This document shows, in pieces, positions 48,538-57,332 of a DNA stretch of 64,000 nucleotides; position 1 is the stretch's first letter, and each line of letters starts with the position of its first letter. The DNA is from Lentzea albidocapillata subsp. violacea. GTDB lineage: Bacteria; Actinomycetota; Actinomycetes; Mycobacteriales; Pseudonocardiaceae. The stretch lies in contig NZ_FNET01000021.1 in assembly GCF_900100275.1 (NCBI RefSeq), forward strand, positions 1-64,000. Reading direction: 5' to 3'. The position numbers and the translations under genes are program-made. The notes under the pieces were generated by a model. It was not told the DNA's origin and did no database searches. It saw only the letters and a list, made by a program, of their open reading frames with translations.

Positions 48538-49503
48538 TCACACCTCCAGGCGGGCGGACGCCCAGGTCTGCGGGTCGGCGTGCAGCAGCGGAGCTGTCAC
48601 GTCGTCCGGCAAAGGATCGCCGACGTCCTCGGCGGTGAGCAAAGCGGATGCCGCCTGCAGGTGCCCGGCGCGCAACCGCACCGGCGGGGACTCCCCCGCC
48701 AAGGTAGCCGCGAGGAAGCCCGCCGCGAACGCGTCGCCCGCGCCGACCGGCTCCACGACCTCGACCTTCAACGCCGGTTCGAAGTACGACGCACCGCCTT
48801 CCAGCAGCGTCGCACCGTCCGCGCCCTGCTTGACCACCAGCGACGCCGGGCCGGGCAGCAGCTGCCGCAACCGGGCGGGGTCACCCGTGCCCCACACCAG
48901 TTCCGCCTCGTCGGAGCCCGCCAGCACGACGTCCGCCAGGTCGGCGAGCTCACGCAGCACGCGCGGGTCGCGGTCCGCCCACAGCGCGGGCCGCCAGTTC
49001 AGGTCGAACGAGATCCGGAACCCGTGCCGCGGCCGGCGCAGCAGCTCACGCATCATCGCGAGGCACGAGTCGGACAGGGCGGCCGTGATACCGCTGAGGT
49101 GCACGAGCTTCACCTCGCCGAGGCCCAGCCGGTCGATCATCTCCAGCCCCATGCCCGAGGCCGCCGAACCGCGCCGGTAGTAGCGCACCGGGCTGCCGTG
49201 CGGCGAGGCCTCCTTGACGTAGAGACCGGTCGGGCGTGCCGGGTCGACCCGGACGCGGGACACGTCGACGCCGAAGCCGCCGACCGCGTCGAGCACCGCC
49301 AGCCCGAACGAGTCGTCGCCGACCGCGCTGACCCACGACGACCGGACGCCGAGGCGCGTCAGGTGCACGGCGACGTTGGACTCGGCGCCACCGACGGCCC
49401 TGTGCCAGGTTCGCACCAGATGCACGGGACCGGGTTCAGCCGGAACCATCATCACCATGGTCTCACCGAGACACACGACACCGCCGACGTGATCGAACCG
49501 CAT
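48538..49503 (-). CDS. PfkB-family sugar kinase, probably 2-keto-3-deoxygluconate kinase
   Basis: 321-aa ribokinase-fold kinase. The N-terminal substrate loop (GGAESNVAVHLTRLG) and the C-terminal PfkB signature with catalytic Asp (VEPVGAGDAFAAGFLA) are intact. Within PfkB, the opening VVCLGETMVMMVP and the GxYxxE-like TGLYVKEASPHGSPVRYYR segment resemble KDG kinases. ATG at 49503 is the first after the divergent promoter. In this cluster it would phosphorylate keto-deoxygluconate made by the neighbouring dehydratase. Substrate is inferred; other PfkB sugars are possible. Confidence 0.85.
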   Translation of the reverse strand: MRFDHVGGVVCLGETMVMMVPAEPGPVHLVRTWHRAVGGAESNVAVHLTRLGVRSSWVSAVGDDSFGLAVLDAVGGFGVDVSRVRVDPARPTGLYVKEASPHGSPVRYYRRGSAASGMGLEMIDRLGLGEVKLVHLSGITAALSDSCLAMMRELLRRPRHGFRISFDLNWRPALWADRDPRVLRELADLADVVLAGSDEAELVWGTGDPARLRQLLPGPASLVVKQGADGATLLEGGASYFEPALKVEVVEPVGAGDAFAAGFLAATLAGESPPVRLRAGHLQAASALLTAEDVGDPLPDDVTAPLLHADPQTWASARLEV

Positions 49504-49524
49504 GCGCGCTCCAGAGGGTGTTCG

Positions 49525-49553
49525 TTGACGGCGGCGAGACCGAATGCTACACA
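49525..49553 (+). promoter_or_regulatory. Promoter of the deaminase-deacylase-transporter operon
   Basis: -35 TTGACG (49525-49530), 17-bp spacer, -10 TACACA (49548-49553). Expected start point about 49560, 30 nt before the ATG at 49590. An opposing candidate for the kinase gene (TTGCGC, 17 bp, TGTAGC on the minus strand) overlaps it, so the two directions probably compete or share control. Confidence 0.5.
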
Positions 49554-49579
49554 ACTCAGCATCACATCGCGCAATGGGA

Positions 49580-49596
49580 GTTGCAAAATATGCAAC
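49580..49596. promoter_or_regulatory. Inverted-repeat operator over the deaminase start codon
   Basis: GTTGCA-AAATA-TGCAAC, a perfect 6+5+6 palindrome. The ATG at 49590 sits in it. It lies about 20-35 bp downstream of the predicted start point, a roadblock position, and is the best candidate site for the IclR-family regulator encoded in the divergent operon. Confidence 0.5.
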
Positions 49597-50882
49597 ATCT
49601 GATGGAGATGGACCTAGCGGCCGTCGCGGACATCAGGTCGGAACAGGTCAGCTGGCGCTTCAAGGGCCTGCCGTCGAGCACGTTCGGCTCGACCATCGGC
49701 GAGGTCGCCGGCCAGCGCCTCGACCTGTTCGGCGACGAGTTCGTCGGGCCGCTCGTCGTGCTGGACGCGGACGCGCTGGCACACAACCTGACAACGATGG
49801 CGAAGTGGTGCGACAACCACGGCGTCAAGCTGGCACCGCACGGCAAGACGACGATGGCGCCGCAGCTGTTCCAGCGGCAGGCCGAGCACGGTGCCTGGGG
49901 ACTCACCGCGGCCACCGCGTCGCAGCTGCGGGTCTACCGGGCGTTCGGGGTGAACCGGATCCTGCTGGCGAACCAGCTGCTCGACCCCGCGGCGTTGCGC
50001 TGGCTGGTCCGCGAGCTCGACCGGGACCCGGGCTTCGAGTTCAGCTGCTGGGCCGACTCCGAGGCCGGGGTCGCGCTGATGAGCGAGACGTTGCAGGAGC
50101 TCCAGCCGTCACGGCCGGTCGACGTGCTGGTCGAGCTCGGTGCCCCCGGCGGCCGGACGGGTGCGCGTGACCTGGAGACGGCGCTGGCCGTCGCGCGGGC
50201 GGTGGCCCAGAGCCCGGTGCTGCGGCTGGTGGGCGCCGGTGGCTACGAGGGCGCGCTCGCGCACGACGCGTCCGAGTCGTCCCAGTCCATTGTGGACCGC
50301 TACCTGACCGACCTGCGCACGCTCGTGCTGCGCCTGGCCGACGCCGGGCTGCTCGACGAGCTGGACACGGTGATCGTCACCGCGGGCGGCAGCGCGTACT
50401 TCGACCAGGTGGCGGCGACGCTGTCGCAGCCGTGGCCGATGCCGGTGACCCCGGTGCTGCGCAGCGGCGCGTACATCACGCACGACGACGGCTTCTACCG
50501 CGGCATCTCGCCGTTCGCGCGGATCGAGGGTGTGCAGCCGTTCAAGAGCGCCCTCCGCGCATGGGCCCAGGTGACGTCACGGCCGCAGCGCGACCTGGCG
50601 TTGCTGACGATCGGCAAGCGCGACGCGTCGTTCGACGAGGGTCTGCCGGAACCACAGCTCGTCCGCCGCGGCGACGGCGCGATCGCTCCGCTGGCGGGGG
50701 CGAGGATCACCGCGCTGAACGACCAGCACGCGTTCCTCCAGCTCGGCGCAGAGGCCACGGTCCGTGTCGGCGACTGGATCGGGCTCGGTCTGTCGCACCC
50801 CTGCACCGTGTTCGACAAGTGGCAGCTGATCCCGGTCGTGCAGGGCACGACCGTGGTCGACCTGATCCGCACCTACTTCTAG
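49590..50882 (+). CDS. D-serine dehydratase / D-threonine aldolase-like PLP enzyme (candidate D-glucosaminate dehydratase)
   Basis: 430 aa, fold-type III (alanine racemase-like barrel plus C-terminal beta domain). The PLP lysine is in LAPHGKTTMAPQLF, and the C-terminal metal-binding His-x-Cys is in GLSHPCTVFDKW, as in eukaryote-type D-serine dehydratase and D-threonine aldolase. These act on D-amino acids, removing water and ammonia or splitting hydroxy-amino acids. Starts at ATG 49590, 49602 or 49608; 49590 has GGGAG at 9 nt. First gene of an operon with the deacylase and GntP transporter. With KDG kinase and RidA nearby, D-glucosaminate is the substrate I favour; other D-amino acids are possible. 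Confidence 0.82.
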   Translation: MQHLMEMDLAAVADIRSEQVSWRFKGLPSSTFGSTIGEVAGQRLDLFGDEFVGPLVVLDADALAHNLTTMAKWCDNHGVKLAPHGKTTMAPQLFQRQAEHGAWGLTAATASQLRVYRAFGVNRILLANQLLDPAALRWLVRELDRDPGFEFSCWADSEAGVALMSETLQELQPSRPVDVLVELGAPGGRTGARDLETALAVARAVAQSPVLRLVGAGGYEGALAHDASESSQSIVDRYLTDLRTLVLRLADAGLLDELDTVIVTAGGSAYFDQVAATLSQPWPMPVTPVLRSGAYITHDDGFYRGISPFARIEGVQPFKSALRAWAQVTSRPQRDLALLTIGKRDASFDEGLPEPQLVRRGDGAIAPLAGARITALNDQHAFLQLGAEATVRVGDWIGLGLSHPCTVFDKWQLIPVVQGTTVVDLIRTYF

Positions 50883-50895
50883 AAGGAGTGCACCG

Positions 50896-52479
50896 ATGGA
50901 CGACGTCGTCCTGCGTGGACCACTGATCGCCGACGGCACGGGCGCACCCGCCTACCAGGCGGATGTGGGGATCAAGGACGGCGTCATCTCGTCCATCGGG
51001 AACGGGGTGAGCGCCACGAGGTCGATCGACGCGGACGGGCTGGTGCTCGCGCCGGGGTTCATCGACATGCACTCGCACTCGGACCTGCGGGTCCTCGCCG
51101 AGCCCGGCCACCTCGCGAAGGTCTCGCAGGGCGTCACGACCGAGGTGCTGGGCCAGGACGGCCTGTCCTACGCGCCGGTGAACGACGAGGTGCTCGCGAC
51201 GTTGCGCGGCCAGCTCGCCGGGTGGAACGACGACCCGCCGGGCTTCGACTGGAACTGGCGCTCGGTCGGGGAGTACCTCGACCGGCTCGACCGCGGCATC
51301 GCGGTGAACGCCGCGTACCTGGTGCCGCAGGGAACGCTGCGGATGCTGGTCGTCGGCTGGGACGACCGGCGGCCGACCGAGTCCGAAATGGACACCATGA
51401 GGTCGGTTCTCGCGCAGTCGCTCACCGAGGGTGCGATGGGCATGTCGTCCGGGCTCACCTACACGCCGGGCATGTACGCGGACACGTCCGAGCTCGTTCA
51501 GCTCTGCCAGGTCGTCGGGCGGCACAACGGCTTCTACAGCCCGCACCACCGCAGCTACGGCGCCGGCGCGTTGGACGCCTACGCCGAGATGGTGGACGTC
51601 TCGAAGCGCTCGGGCTGCGCGCTGCATCTCGCGCACGCGACGATGAACTTCCCAGTCAACAAGGGCAAAGCGCCGGAACTGCTGGCATTGCTGGACGACG
51701 CCATGGCGAACGGCGCGGACATCTCGCTCGACACCTACCCGTACCTGCCGGGCGCGACGTACCTGAGCGCGCTGCTGCCGTCGTGGGCCACGGAAGGCGG
51801 GCCGGAGAGGGCGCTGGCGAGGTTGTCCGATGTGGACATCCGCGAGCGCATCCGGGCCGAGATCGAGGAGACCGGGTCGGACGGCTGCCACGGCGTGCCG
51901 GTCGACTGGGACTCCATCGAGATCAACGGCGTCCGCAACGACCGCAACGCGCACCTCGTCGGCGCCAGCGTCCACGCCTCCGCGCTGCGACTCGGACGCG
52001 CACCGGCCGACCTGTACTTCGACGTGTTGATCGACGAGCGGATGGGTACCTCGTGCCTCATGCACGTGGGTCACGAGGAGAACGTGCAGGCGATCATGAA
52101 GCATCCGGCGCACACCGGCGGCAGCGACGGGCTGCTGGTCGGCGACCGGCCACATCCGCGCGCCTGGGGCACGTTCCCCCGGTACTTCGCGCGCTACGTC
52201 CGCGAACTGGGCGTGCTGAGCCTGGAGGAGTGCGTCGAGCACCTCACCGGCCGCGCCGCCAAGCGTTTGCGGCTCACCGACCGGGGTCTGGTCCGCGAGG
52301 GCTACGCGGCCGACCTGGTGCTGTTCGACCCCGCGACGATCGCCGACACGGCGACGTTCGACGAGCCGAGACAGCAGGCCGCCGGCATCCCGTACGTGTT
52401 CTGCAACGGGGTGACGGTGATCGACGACGGAACCGCCACCGGCTCATTGCCAGGCCATTCACTCAGGAGCCGCCCGTGA
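50896..52479 (+). CDS. N-acyl-D-amino-acid deacylase (D-aminoacylase family amidohydrolase)
   Basis: 527 aa. Metal-dependent amidohydrolase barrel with the first metal motif in FIDMHSHSDLR, the TTEVLGQDGLS loop, HHRSYG and the late GGSDGLLVGDRPHPRAWG aspartate region. Family members remove acyl groups from N-acyl-D-amino acids. ATG at 50896 has AAGGAG upstream and lies 13 nt after the dehydratase. Its stop overlaps the transporter start (GTGA). In this cluster it could deacetylate N-acetyl-D-glucosaminate, a D-amino-acid-like aldonic acid, before deamination. Confidence 0.9.
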   Translation: MDDVVLRGPLIADGTGAPAYQADVGIKDGVISSIGNGVSATRSIDADGLVLAPGFIDMHSHSDLRVLAEPGHLAKVSQGVTTEVLGQDGLSYAPVNDEVLATLRGQLAGWNDDPPGFDWNWRSVGEYLDRLDRGIAVNAAYLVPQGTLRMLVVGWDDRRPTESEMDTMRSVLAQSLTEGAMGMSSGLTYTPGMYADTSELVQLCQVVGRHNGFYSPHHRSYGAGALDAYAEMVDVSKRSGCALHLAHATMNFPVNKGKAPELLALLDDAMANGADISLDTYPYLPGATYLSALLPSWATEGGPERALARLSDVDIRERIRAEIEETGSDGCHGVPVDWDSIEINGVRNDRNAHLVGASVHASALRLGRAPADLYFDVLIDERMGTSCLMHVGHEENVQAIMKHPAHTGGSDGLLVGDRPHPRAWGTFPRYFARYVRELGVLSLEECVEHLTGRAAKRLRLTDRGLVREGYAADLVLFDPATIADTATFDEPRQQAAGIPYVFCNGVTVIDDGTATGSLPGHSLRSRP

Positions 52480-53873
52480 TCGACTGGTTGCAACACTCAA
52501 CAGGGGGCTTGCTCACCCTCGCGGTAGTCAGCATCGCGGTGCTGCTGCTACTGATCATCAAGTTCAAGGTAGAGCCGTTCATCGCGCTGATCGTCGTCGC
52601 ACTGCTGGTCGCCCTCTTGGCGGGCGTGCCGGTGGAGACCCTGGTCGGGTCGGCGCAGAAGGCCTCGGACTCGTTACTGGAGAAGGGCTTCGGCTCGATC
52701 CTCGGGCACATCGCCGCGATCATCGGTCTCGGTACGCTGCTGGGCGCGATCCTGGAAGCGTCCGGCGGCGCACAGGTCCTGATGGACAAGCTGATGCACG
52801 CGTTCGGCGAGAAGAAGGCGCCGGTCGCGATCGGTCTCGCCGGTCTGATCTTCGGTGTGCCGGTCTTCTTCGACATCGGCATCTTCGTGCTCGCGCCGCT
52901 CGTCTACGTGGCGGCCAAGCGCAGCGGCAAGTCGATCGTGCTGTTCAGCATGCCTTTGCTGGCAGGCCTTTCGGTCATGCACGCGTTCATGCCACCGCAC
53001 CCGGGACCGGTGGCGGCGGCCGGTCTCCTGGGCGTGTCGCTCGGCTGGATCATCATCATGGGTGTCGCGGTGGCACTGCCGTCGTGGTTCGTCGGCGGTG
53101 TCCTGTACTCGTACTGGATCGGCAAGCGCATCAACGTGCCGGTGCCGGAGGAGATGCTGGCGGCGGCCGAACTTGCCCGTGAGGACAACGGCGATCGCGA
53201 ACCGCCGTCGCTCGGCCTGGTGCTCTCGATCATCGGCCTGCCGCTGGTGCTGATCCTCGCCGGCACGTTCGGCTCGATCCTGCTGACCAAGGGCACGCAG
53301 GTGTACTCGGTGGCGACGTTCTTCGGCACGCCCGCGGTGGCGTTGACGATCTCGGTGCTGCTCGCGTTCTGGCTGCTGGGTTTCCGGCGCGGCATGACGC
53401 GGGAGAAGGTCGCGGAGATGTCCGCCGCCTCACTGAAGCCGGTCGCGATGATCCTGCTCGTCGTCGGTGCCGGTGGCTTCTTCGGCGCCGTGCTGGCCGC
53501 CACGGGCATCGGCAAGACGCTGGCGACCGAACTGTCCGGCATCGGCCTGCCGGTGATCGCGCTGGCGTACGTGATCAGCTGCGTCATCCGCATCGCGCAG
53601 GGTTCGGCGACGGTCGCGATCGTGACGACCGCGGGCATCGTGGCGCCGGTGCTGGCGGACCTGAACTACTCGCAGCCGCAACTCGCGCTGGTCGTCATGG
53701 CCATCGCGTCCGGTTCGATCATCGCCTCGCACGTCAACGACGGCGGGTTCTGGATCGTGTCGCGGTACTTCGGGCTGTCGGTCAAGGAGACGCTGCAGAC
53801 GTGGACGGTCCTCGAGACCATCCTCTCGGTGGTCGGTTTCGTGGTCGCCGCATTGCTCAGCCTGGTCGTGTAA
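52476..53873 (+). CDS. GntP-family gluconate/sugar-acid:H+ symporter
   Basis: 465 aa with about 12-14 membrane segments. GntP features include FGVPVFFDIGIFVLAPLV, the MHAFMPPHPGPVAAA loop and ASGSIIASHVNDGGFWIV near the C-terminus, all strongly conserved in gluconate permeases. GTG start at 52476 overlaps the deacylase stop (GTGA) with CAGGAG 8 nt upstream; the very long frame to 51222 is the deacylase read out of frame. Import of a sugar acid fits the proposed glucosaminate pathway. Confidence 0.93.
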   Translation: MIDWLQHSTGGLLTLAVVSIAVLLLLIIKFKVEPFIALIVVALLVALLAGVPVETLVGSAQKASDSLLEKGFGSILGHIAAIIGLGTLLGAILEASGGAQVLMDKLMHAFGEKKAPVAIGLAGLIFGVPVFFDIGIFVLAPLVYVAAKRSGKSIVLFSMPLLAGLSVMHAFMPPHPGPVAAAGLLGVSLGWIIIMGVAVALPSWFVGGVLYSYWIGKRINVPVPEEMLAAAELAREDNGDREPPSLGLVLSIIGLPLVLILAGTFGSILLTKGTQVYSVATFFGTPAVALTISVLLAFWLLGFRRGMTREKVAEMSAASLKPVAMILLVVGAGGFFGAVLAATGIGKTLATELSGIGLPVIALAYVISCVIRIAQGSATVAIVTTAGIVAPVLADLNYSQPQLALVVMAIASGSIIASHVNDGGFWIVSRYFGLSVKETLQTWTVLETILSVVGFVVAALLSLVV

Positions 53874-53901
53874 TCGGACACAACTCAACATTCCCCAACG
53901 C

Positions 53902-53930
53902 TTGACAACACCCCGTCCGCATCTCAGGAT
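53902..53930 (+). promoter_or_regulatory. Promoter of the alpha-galactosidase gene
   Basis: -35 TTGACA (53902-53907), 17-bp spacer, -10 CAGGAT (53925-53930), within the 98-bp gap after the transporter. The gene therefore seems to have its own start point near 53937 and need not depend on the upstream operon. Confidence 0.6.
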
Positions 53931-53971
53931 CGGCACAATGTTCATTTGTGTTTGATGTGGACGGGGCCCGC

Positions 53972-56062
53972 ATGAGCAACACGGAGGTCGTGCACCTGCA
54001 CGACGACACCTCCAGCGTCGTCATCACCCTCGTGGGCGGGAGCCTGCCGGTCGTGACGCACTGGGGGCGAACGCTCGGTGACCTCGACCAGGCCGCGCTA
54101 CGTGGCCTGGTCGACGTCGCGTCGTGGACCAACCCGAACAACGCGCCGGACGCGCCGGTGCCGCTCGCGCTGCTGCCCGAGGCCGGGGCCGGGTACGTCG
54201 GCCGTCCCGGACTGCGTGGCCATCGCGGCGGCGAGCACTTCGCGCCCGCGCTGACGGTGACGTCGTTCTCCGGCGAGAACGGCTCGATCTTCCGTTACGT
54301 CGCGTCGGACGAGGCCGCCGGGCTGACCGTGACCGGCAGCGTGGAACTGTTGCCGTCCGGCATGCTCCGGCTGCGGCACGTCGTCCGCAACGACGGCGAG
54401 ACGCCGTATGCGCTGGAGGGCCTGGAAACCGCGCTCCCCATTCCCTCTCAGGCCACCGAACTGCTCGACTTCACCGGACGCTGGAGCCGCGAACGCGCGC
54501 CGCAGCGGCAGGCGCTGCAGTACGGGTCGTGGGTGCGGGAGAGCCGGCGCGGCCGTACCGGGCACGACGCGACCATCGGGTTGCTGGCCGGCACGCCGGG
54601 GTTCTCGTTCCGCGACGGCGAGGTGTGGGCGCTGCACGTGGCGTGGAGCGGCAACCACGTGACGTACGCGGAGAACCTGGTCGACGGCTCGCCCGTCCTG
54701 GGTGGCGGCGAACTGCTGCTGCCGGGCGAGATCACGCTGGCGGCGGGCGAGGAGTACGAGTCGCCGTGGCTCTACGCGGCCTACTCGTCCACCGGCATCG
54801 ACGGCATCAGCGCCGCGTTCCACCGGCAGTTGCGGGAGCGTTCACTGCGGCCACGCCCGGTCGTGCTGAACACGTGGGAGGCCGTCTACTTCGACCACGA
54901 CCTCGCGCGGCTGAGCTCGCTGGCCGACACCGCGGCCGCCATCGGCGTCGAGCGGTTCGTGCTGGACGACGGCTGGTTCCGGCACCGCCGGGACGACTCC
55001 GCCGGCCTCGGTGACTGGTACGTCGACGAGACGGTGTGGCCGGACGGGCTGACGCCGTTGATCAAGCACGTCCGCGCGCTCGGCATGGAGTTCGGGCTGT
55101 GGTTCGAGCCCGAGATGATCAACACCGACTCCGACCTCTACCGCGCCCACCCGGATTGGGTGCTCGGACCACGTCCCGGCGTGCTGCCGCCGCCGTCGCG
55201 CAACCAGCAGGTGCTGAACATCGCGCACCCCGAGGCGTACGCGTACATCCTCGACCGCGTCTCGTCCGTGTTGTCGGACAACGACATCGCGTTCGTGAAG
55301 TGGGACCACAACCGCGACCTGATCGGCTCGCGCGTGCACGACCAGACGGCCGCGTTCTACCGGCTGCTCGACGAACTGCGACTCCGGCACCCGCACGTGG
55401 AGATCGAAAGCTGCTCCTCCGGCGGCGGACGGATCGACCTCGGCGTGCTCTCGCGCACCGACCGGGTGTGGACGTCGGACTGCAACGACGCCCTGGAACG
55501 CCAGCTGATCCAGCGGTGGACCGGCGTGTTCCTGCCGCCGGAACTGATGGGCGCGCACGTCGGCCCCACGAAGTCGCACACGACCGGGCGCGTGCACGAC
55601 CTGTCGTTCCGCGTGGTCACGGCGATGTTCGGGCACTTCGGGATCGAGTGGGACATCAACTCGGCCACCGACGAGGAACGGACCGGGCTGCAGGCCGCGA
55701 TCGAGTACTACAAGGACGTACGATCGTTGGTGCACAACGGTGTCACCGTGCACTCCGACCACCCGGACCCCTCGGCCTGGGTGCACGGAATCGTTGCCGG
55801 CGACCGGTCCGAGGCCCTGTTCGGGTACGTGCAGCTCGCGACCTCGGTGCAGAACAAACCGCGCCGGGTGCGGCTGCCGGGCCTCGACCCCGCGCGGACG
55901 TACCGGCTGTCGTTCGACGCTCCGGCCGGGCGGCCCAAGCTGATCCAGCGGCTGCCCGCGGACTGGAAGTCCGTGGAACTACCCGGTTCCGTGCTGTCGG
56001 AGGTCGGCGTCCAGTTGCCGGTGCTCGAACCGGAGCAGGCACTTCTGTTGCGCCTCAAGTAG
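53972..56062 (+). CDS. GH36 alpha-galactosidase
   Basis: 696-aa cytoplasmic glycoside hydrolase removing terminal alpha-1,6-galactose (melibiose, raffinose, galactomannan pieces). Beta-supersandwich N-domain, then the barrel with VLDDGWF, the nucleophile Asp in VKWDHNRDL (near residue 444), SCSSGGGR, and the acid/base Asp in WTSDCNDAL (near 503). No signal peptide. ATG at 53972 (MSNTEVVHL) is preferred; GTG at 53948 is in frame but lies very close to the predicted transcription start. Neither has a strong ribosome site. A terminator follows. Confidence 0.93.
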   Translation: MSNTEVVHLHDDTSSVVITLVGGSLPVVTHWGRTLGDLDQAALRGLVDVASWTNPNNAPDAPVPLALLPEAGAGYVGRPGLRGHRGGEHFAPALTVTSFSGENGSIFRYVASDEAAGLTVTGSVELLPSGMLRLRHVVRNDGETPYALEGLETALPIPSQATELLDFTGRWSRERAPQRQALQYGSWVRESRRGRTGHDATIGLLAGTPGFSFRDGEVWALHVAWSGNHVTYAENLVDGSPVLGGGELLLPGEITLAAGEEYESPWLYAAYSSTGIDGISAAFHRQLRERSLRPRPVVLNTWEAVYFDHDLARLSSLADTAAAIGVERFVLDDGWFRHRRDDSAGLGDWYVDETVWPDGLTPLIKHVRALGMEFGLWFEPEMINTDSDLYRAHPDWVLGPRPGVLPPPSRNQQVLNIAHPEAYAYILDRVSSVLSDNDIAFVKWDHNRDLIGSRVHDQTAAFYRLLDELRLRHPHVEIESCSSGGGRIDLGVLSRTDRVWTSDCNDALERQLIQRWTGVFLPPELMGAHVGPTKSHTTGRVHDLSFRVVTAMFGHFGIEWDINSATDEERTGLQAAIEYYKDVRSLVHNGVTVHSDHPDPSAWVHGIVAGDRSEALFGYVQLATSVQNKPRRVRLPGLDPARTYRLSFDAPAGRPKLIQRLPADWKSVELPGSVLSEVGVQLPVLEPEQALLLRLK

Positions 56063-56065
56063 GAA

Positions 56066-56101
56066 GAAGGCCTCGGCGGAGTGTTTCCCGCCGAGGCCTT
56101 C
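56066..56101. terminator. Bidirectional terminator after alpha-galactosidase
   Basis: A perfect 14-bp inverted repeat (gaaggcctcggcgg, 56066-56079, with ccgccgaggccttc, 56088-56101) and an 8-nt loop, between convergent stops at 56062 and 56105. Confidence 0.85.
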
Positions 56102-56104
56102 CCC

Positions 56105-57262
56105 TTACCGGCCGGCGCGACTTCCGTCGACCTTGGTGGCCCACCACTTCCCGCCAACGCCCTGCCCGTTGGCCTCACCGCAGACCTTGTCCCCTGCGAA
56201 CAGGTACTGCGGCCACCCCGCGATGGTGAGCTGTTTCCTCCCGTCCCGCTCGATCGTCCCCACGAGCGAGGCGTCCACGCCCTGCACCTGGAAACCCTCG
56301 CTGACGAAGGCGGGCGGCCACTGCACCGCGCAGTCGCCGGAGCAGTTGCTCACCGGCGGTTCCGCGGTGTCGTCGTCGAACCGGTAGAGCGTCATGCCGT
56401 CCTTGTCGGTGGCGACGACTCCGAGATCCCCCACGGTCGCACTGGTCAGCGCGATCGCCTTGTTCTGCTGGGCTTTCCTGCCGTCGGCGGCGGTGGCGAA
56501 CCACTTCGGCACCGTGACGCCCTTGGCCTCACCGGGCTTGCTGTCGTTCTTGAACGTGTACTGCGGCCAGTTCGCGACGGTGAGCTGCTTCTTGCCGTCC
56601 GCGCGGGTGACCGTGCCGAGCAGCTTCGGGTCGACGCCCTTCACCCGCGGCGTGTCGCCCTCCACGACGACCGGCGGCCAGTTCTCCGCACAGCCACCGT
56701 CGCAAGTGGACTCACCGGGCCTGTCGCCGTCGAACCGGTAGAGCGTGAGGCCCGCGTTGTTGGTCAGCACGGCACCAAGCCCCGCGACGACACCCGTTCG
56801 TGCCGCGAGCTGGGTGCGGGCGCCGTCCGTGCCGGTGGCGAACCACTTGCCCTGCAAGCCTTGCCCCTTGGTCTCACCAGGCTTGGTGTCCTTGGCGAAC
56901 CGGTACTGCGGCATGCCGCCGACGGTGATCTGGCGGCTGCCGTCCCCGCGGACGAGGGAACCGACCAGGCTCTGGTCGACGCCGTTCACCGAGAAGTTCT
57001 CACCGGGAACCGTGGCGGGAGGCCAGGTCGCGGCACACGCACCGGCGCAAGTGGACTCTCCCGGCTTGTCGCCGTCGAACCGGTAGAGGGTGAAACCCTT
57101 GTCGTCGGTGACAACCGAGCCGAGGTCAACGATCTCCGCGGTCTTCAACGCCACCGCGCCCTCTTGTCGCTGCTGTGCCACCGGCCTGCTCTCCGGCGTC
57201 ACCGCGCAGGCGGTCAGCGAGATCAACCCCAGCGCGACGACCGCAACACTCCTGCGGATCAT
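56105..57262 (-). CDS. Triple-repeat lipoprotein (SCO0930-like, PF03640-type repeats)
   Basis: 385 aa. Lipobox LTAC with Cys19 after a short hydrophobic signal, so surface lipid-anchored. Three homologous units of about 110 residues follow, each with the pattern GxTLYRFDxD, then a CxxxC pair beside WPP (STCAGACAATWPP, STCDGGCAENWPP, SNCSGDCAVQWPP), then QYxF and KWF/KWW. This matches the secreted repeat family of SCO0930-type lipoproteins, whose function is not known. ATG at 57262 with a strong AGGAGG 5-6 nt upstream. Convergent with the alpha-galactosidase gene. Confidence 0.85.
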   Translation of the reverse strand: MIRRSVAVVALGLISLTACAVTPESRPVAQQRQEGAVALKTAEIVDLGSVVTDDKGFTLYRFDGDKPGESTCAGACAATWPPATVPGENFSVNGVDQSLVGSLVRGDGSRQITVGGMPQYRFAKDTKPGETKGQGLQGKWFATGTDGARTQLAARTGVVAGLGAVLTNNAGLTLYRFDGDRPGESTCDGGCAENWPPVVVEGDTPRVKGVDPKLLGTVTRADGKKQLTVANWPQYTFKNDSKPGEAKGVTVPKWFATAADGRKAQQNKAIALTSATVGDLGVVATDKDGMTLYRFDDDTAEPPVSNCSGDCAVQWPPAFVSEGFQVQGVDASLVGTIERDGRKQLTIAGWPQYLFAGDKVCGEANGQGVGGKWWATKVDGSRAGR

Positions 57263-57332
57263 CCTGAACCTCCTGGCTAGTGCCTCCGACGCCCATCACA
57301 CGCAGAGCGAGCCAGAACGGTTCAAACTGATT

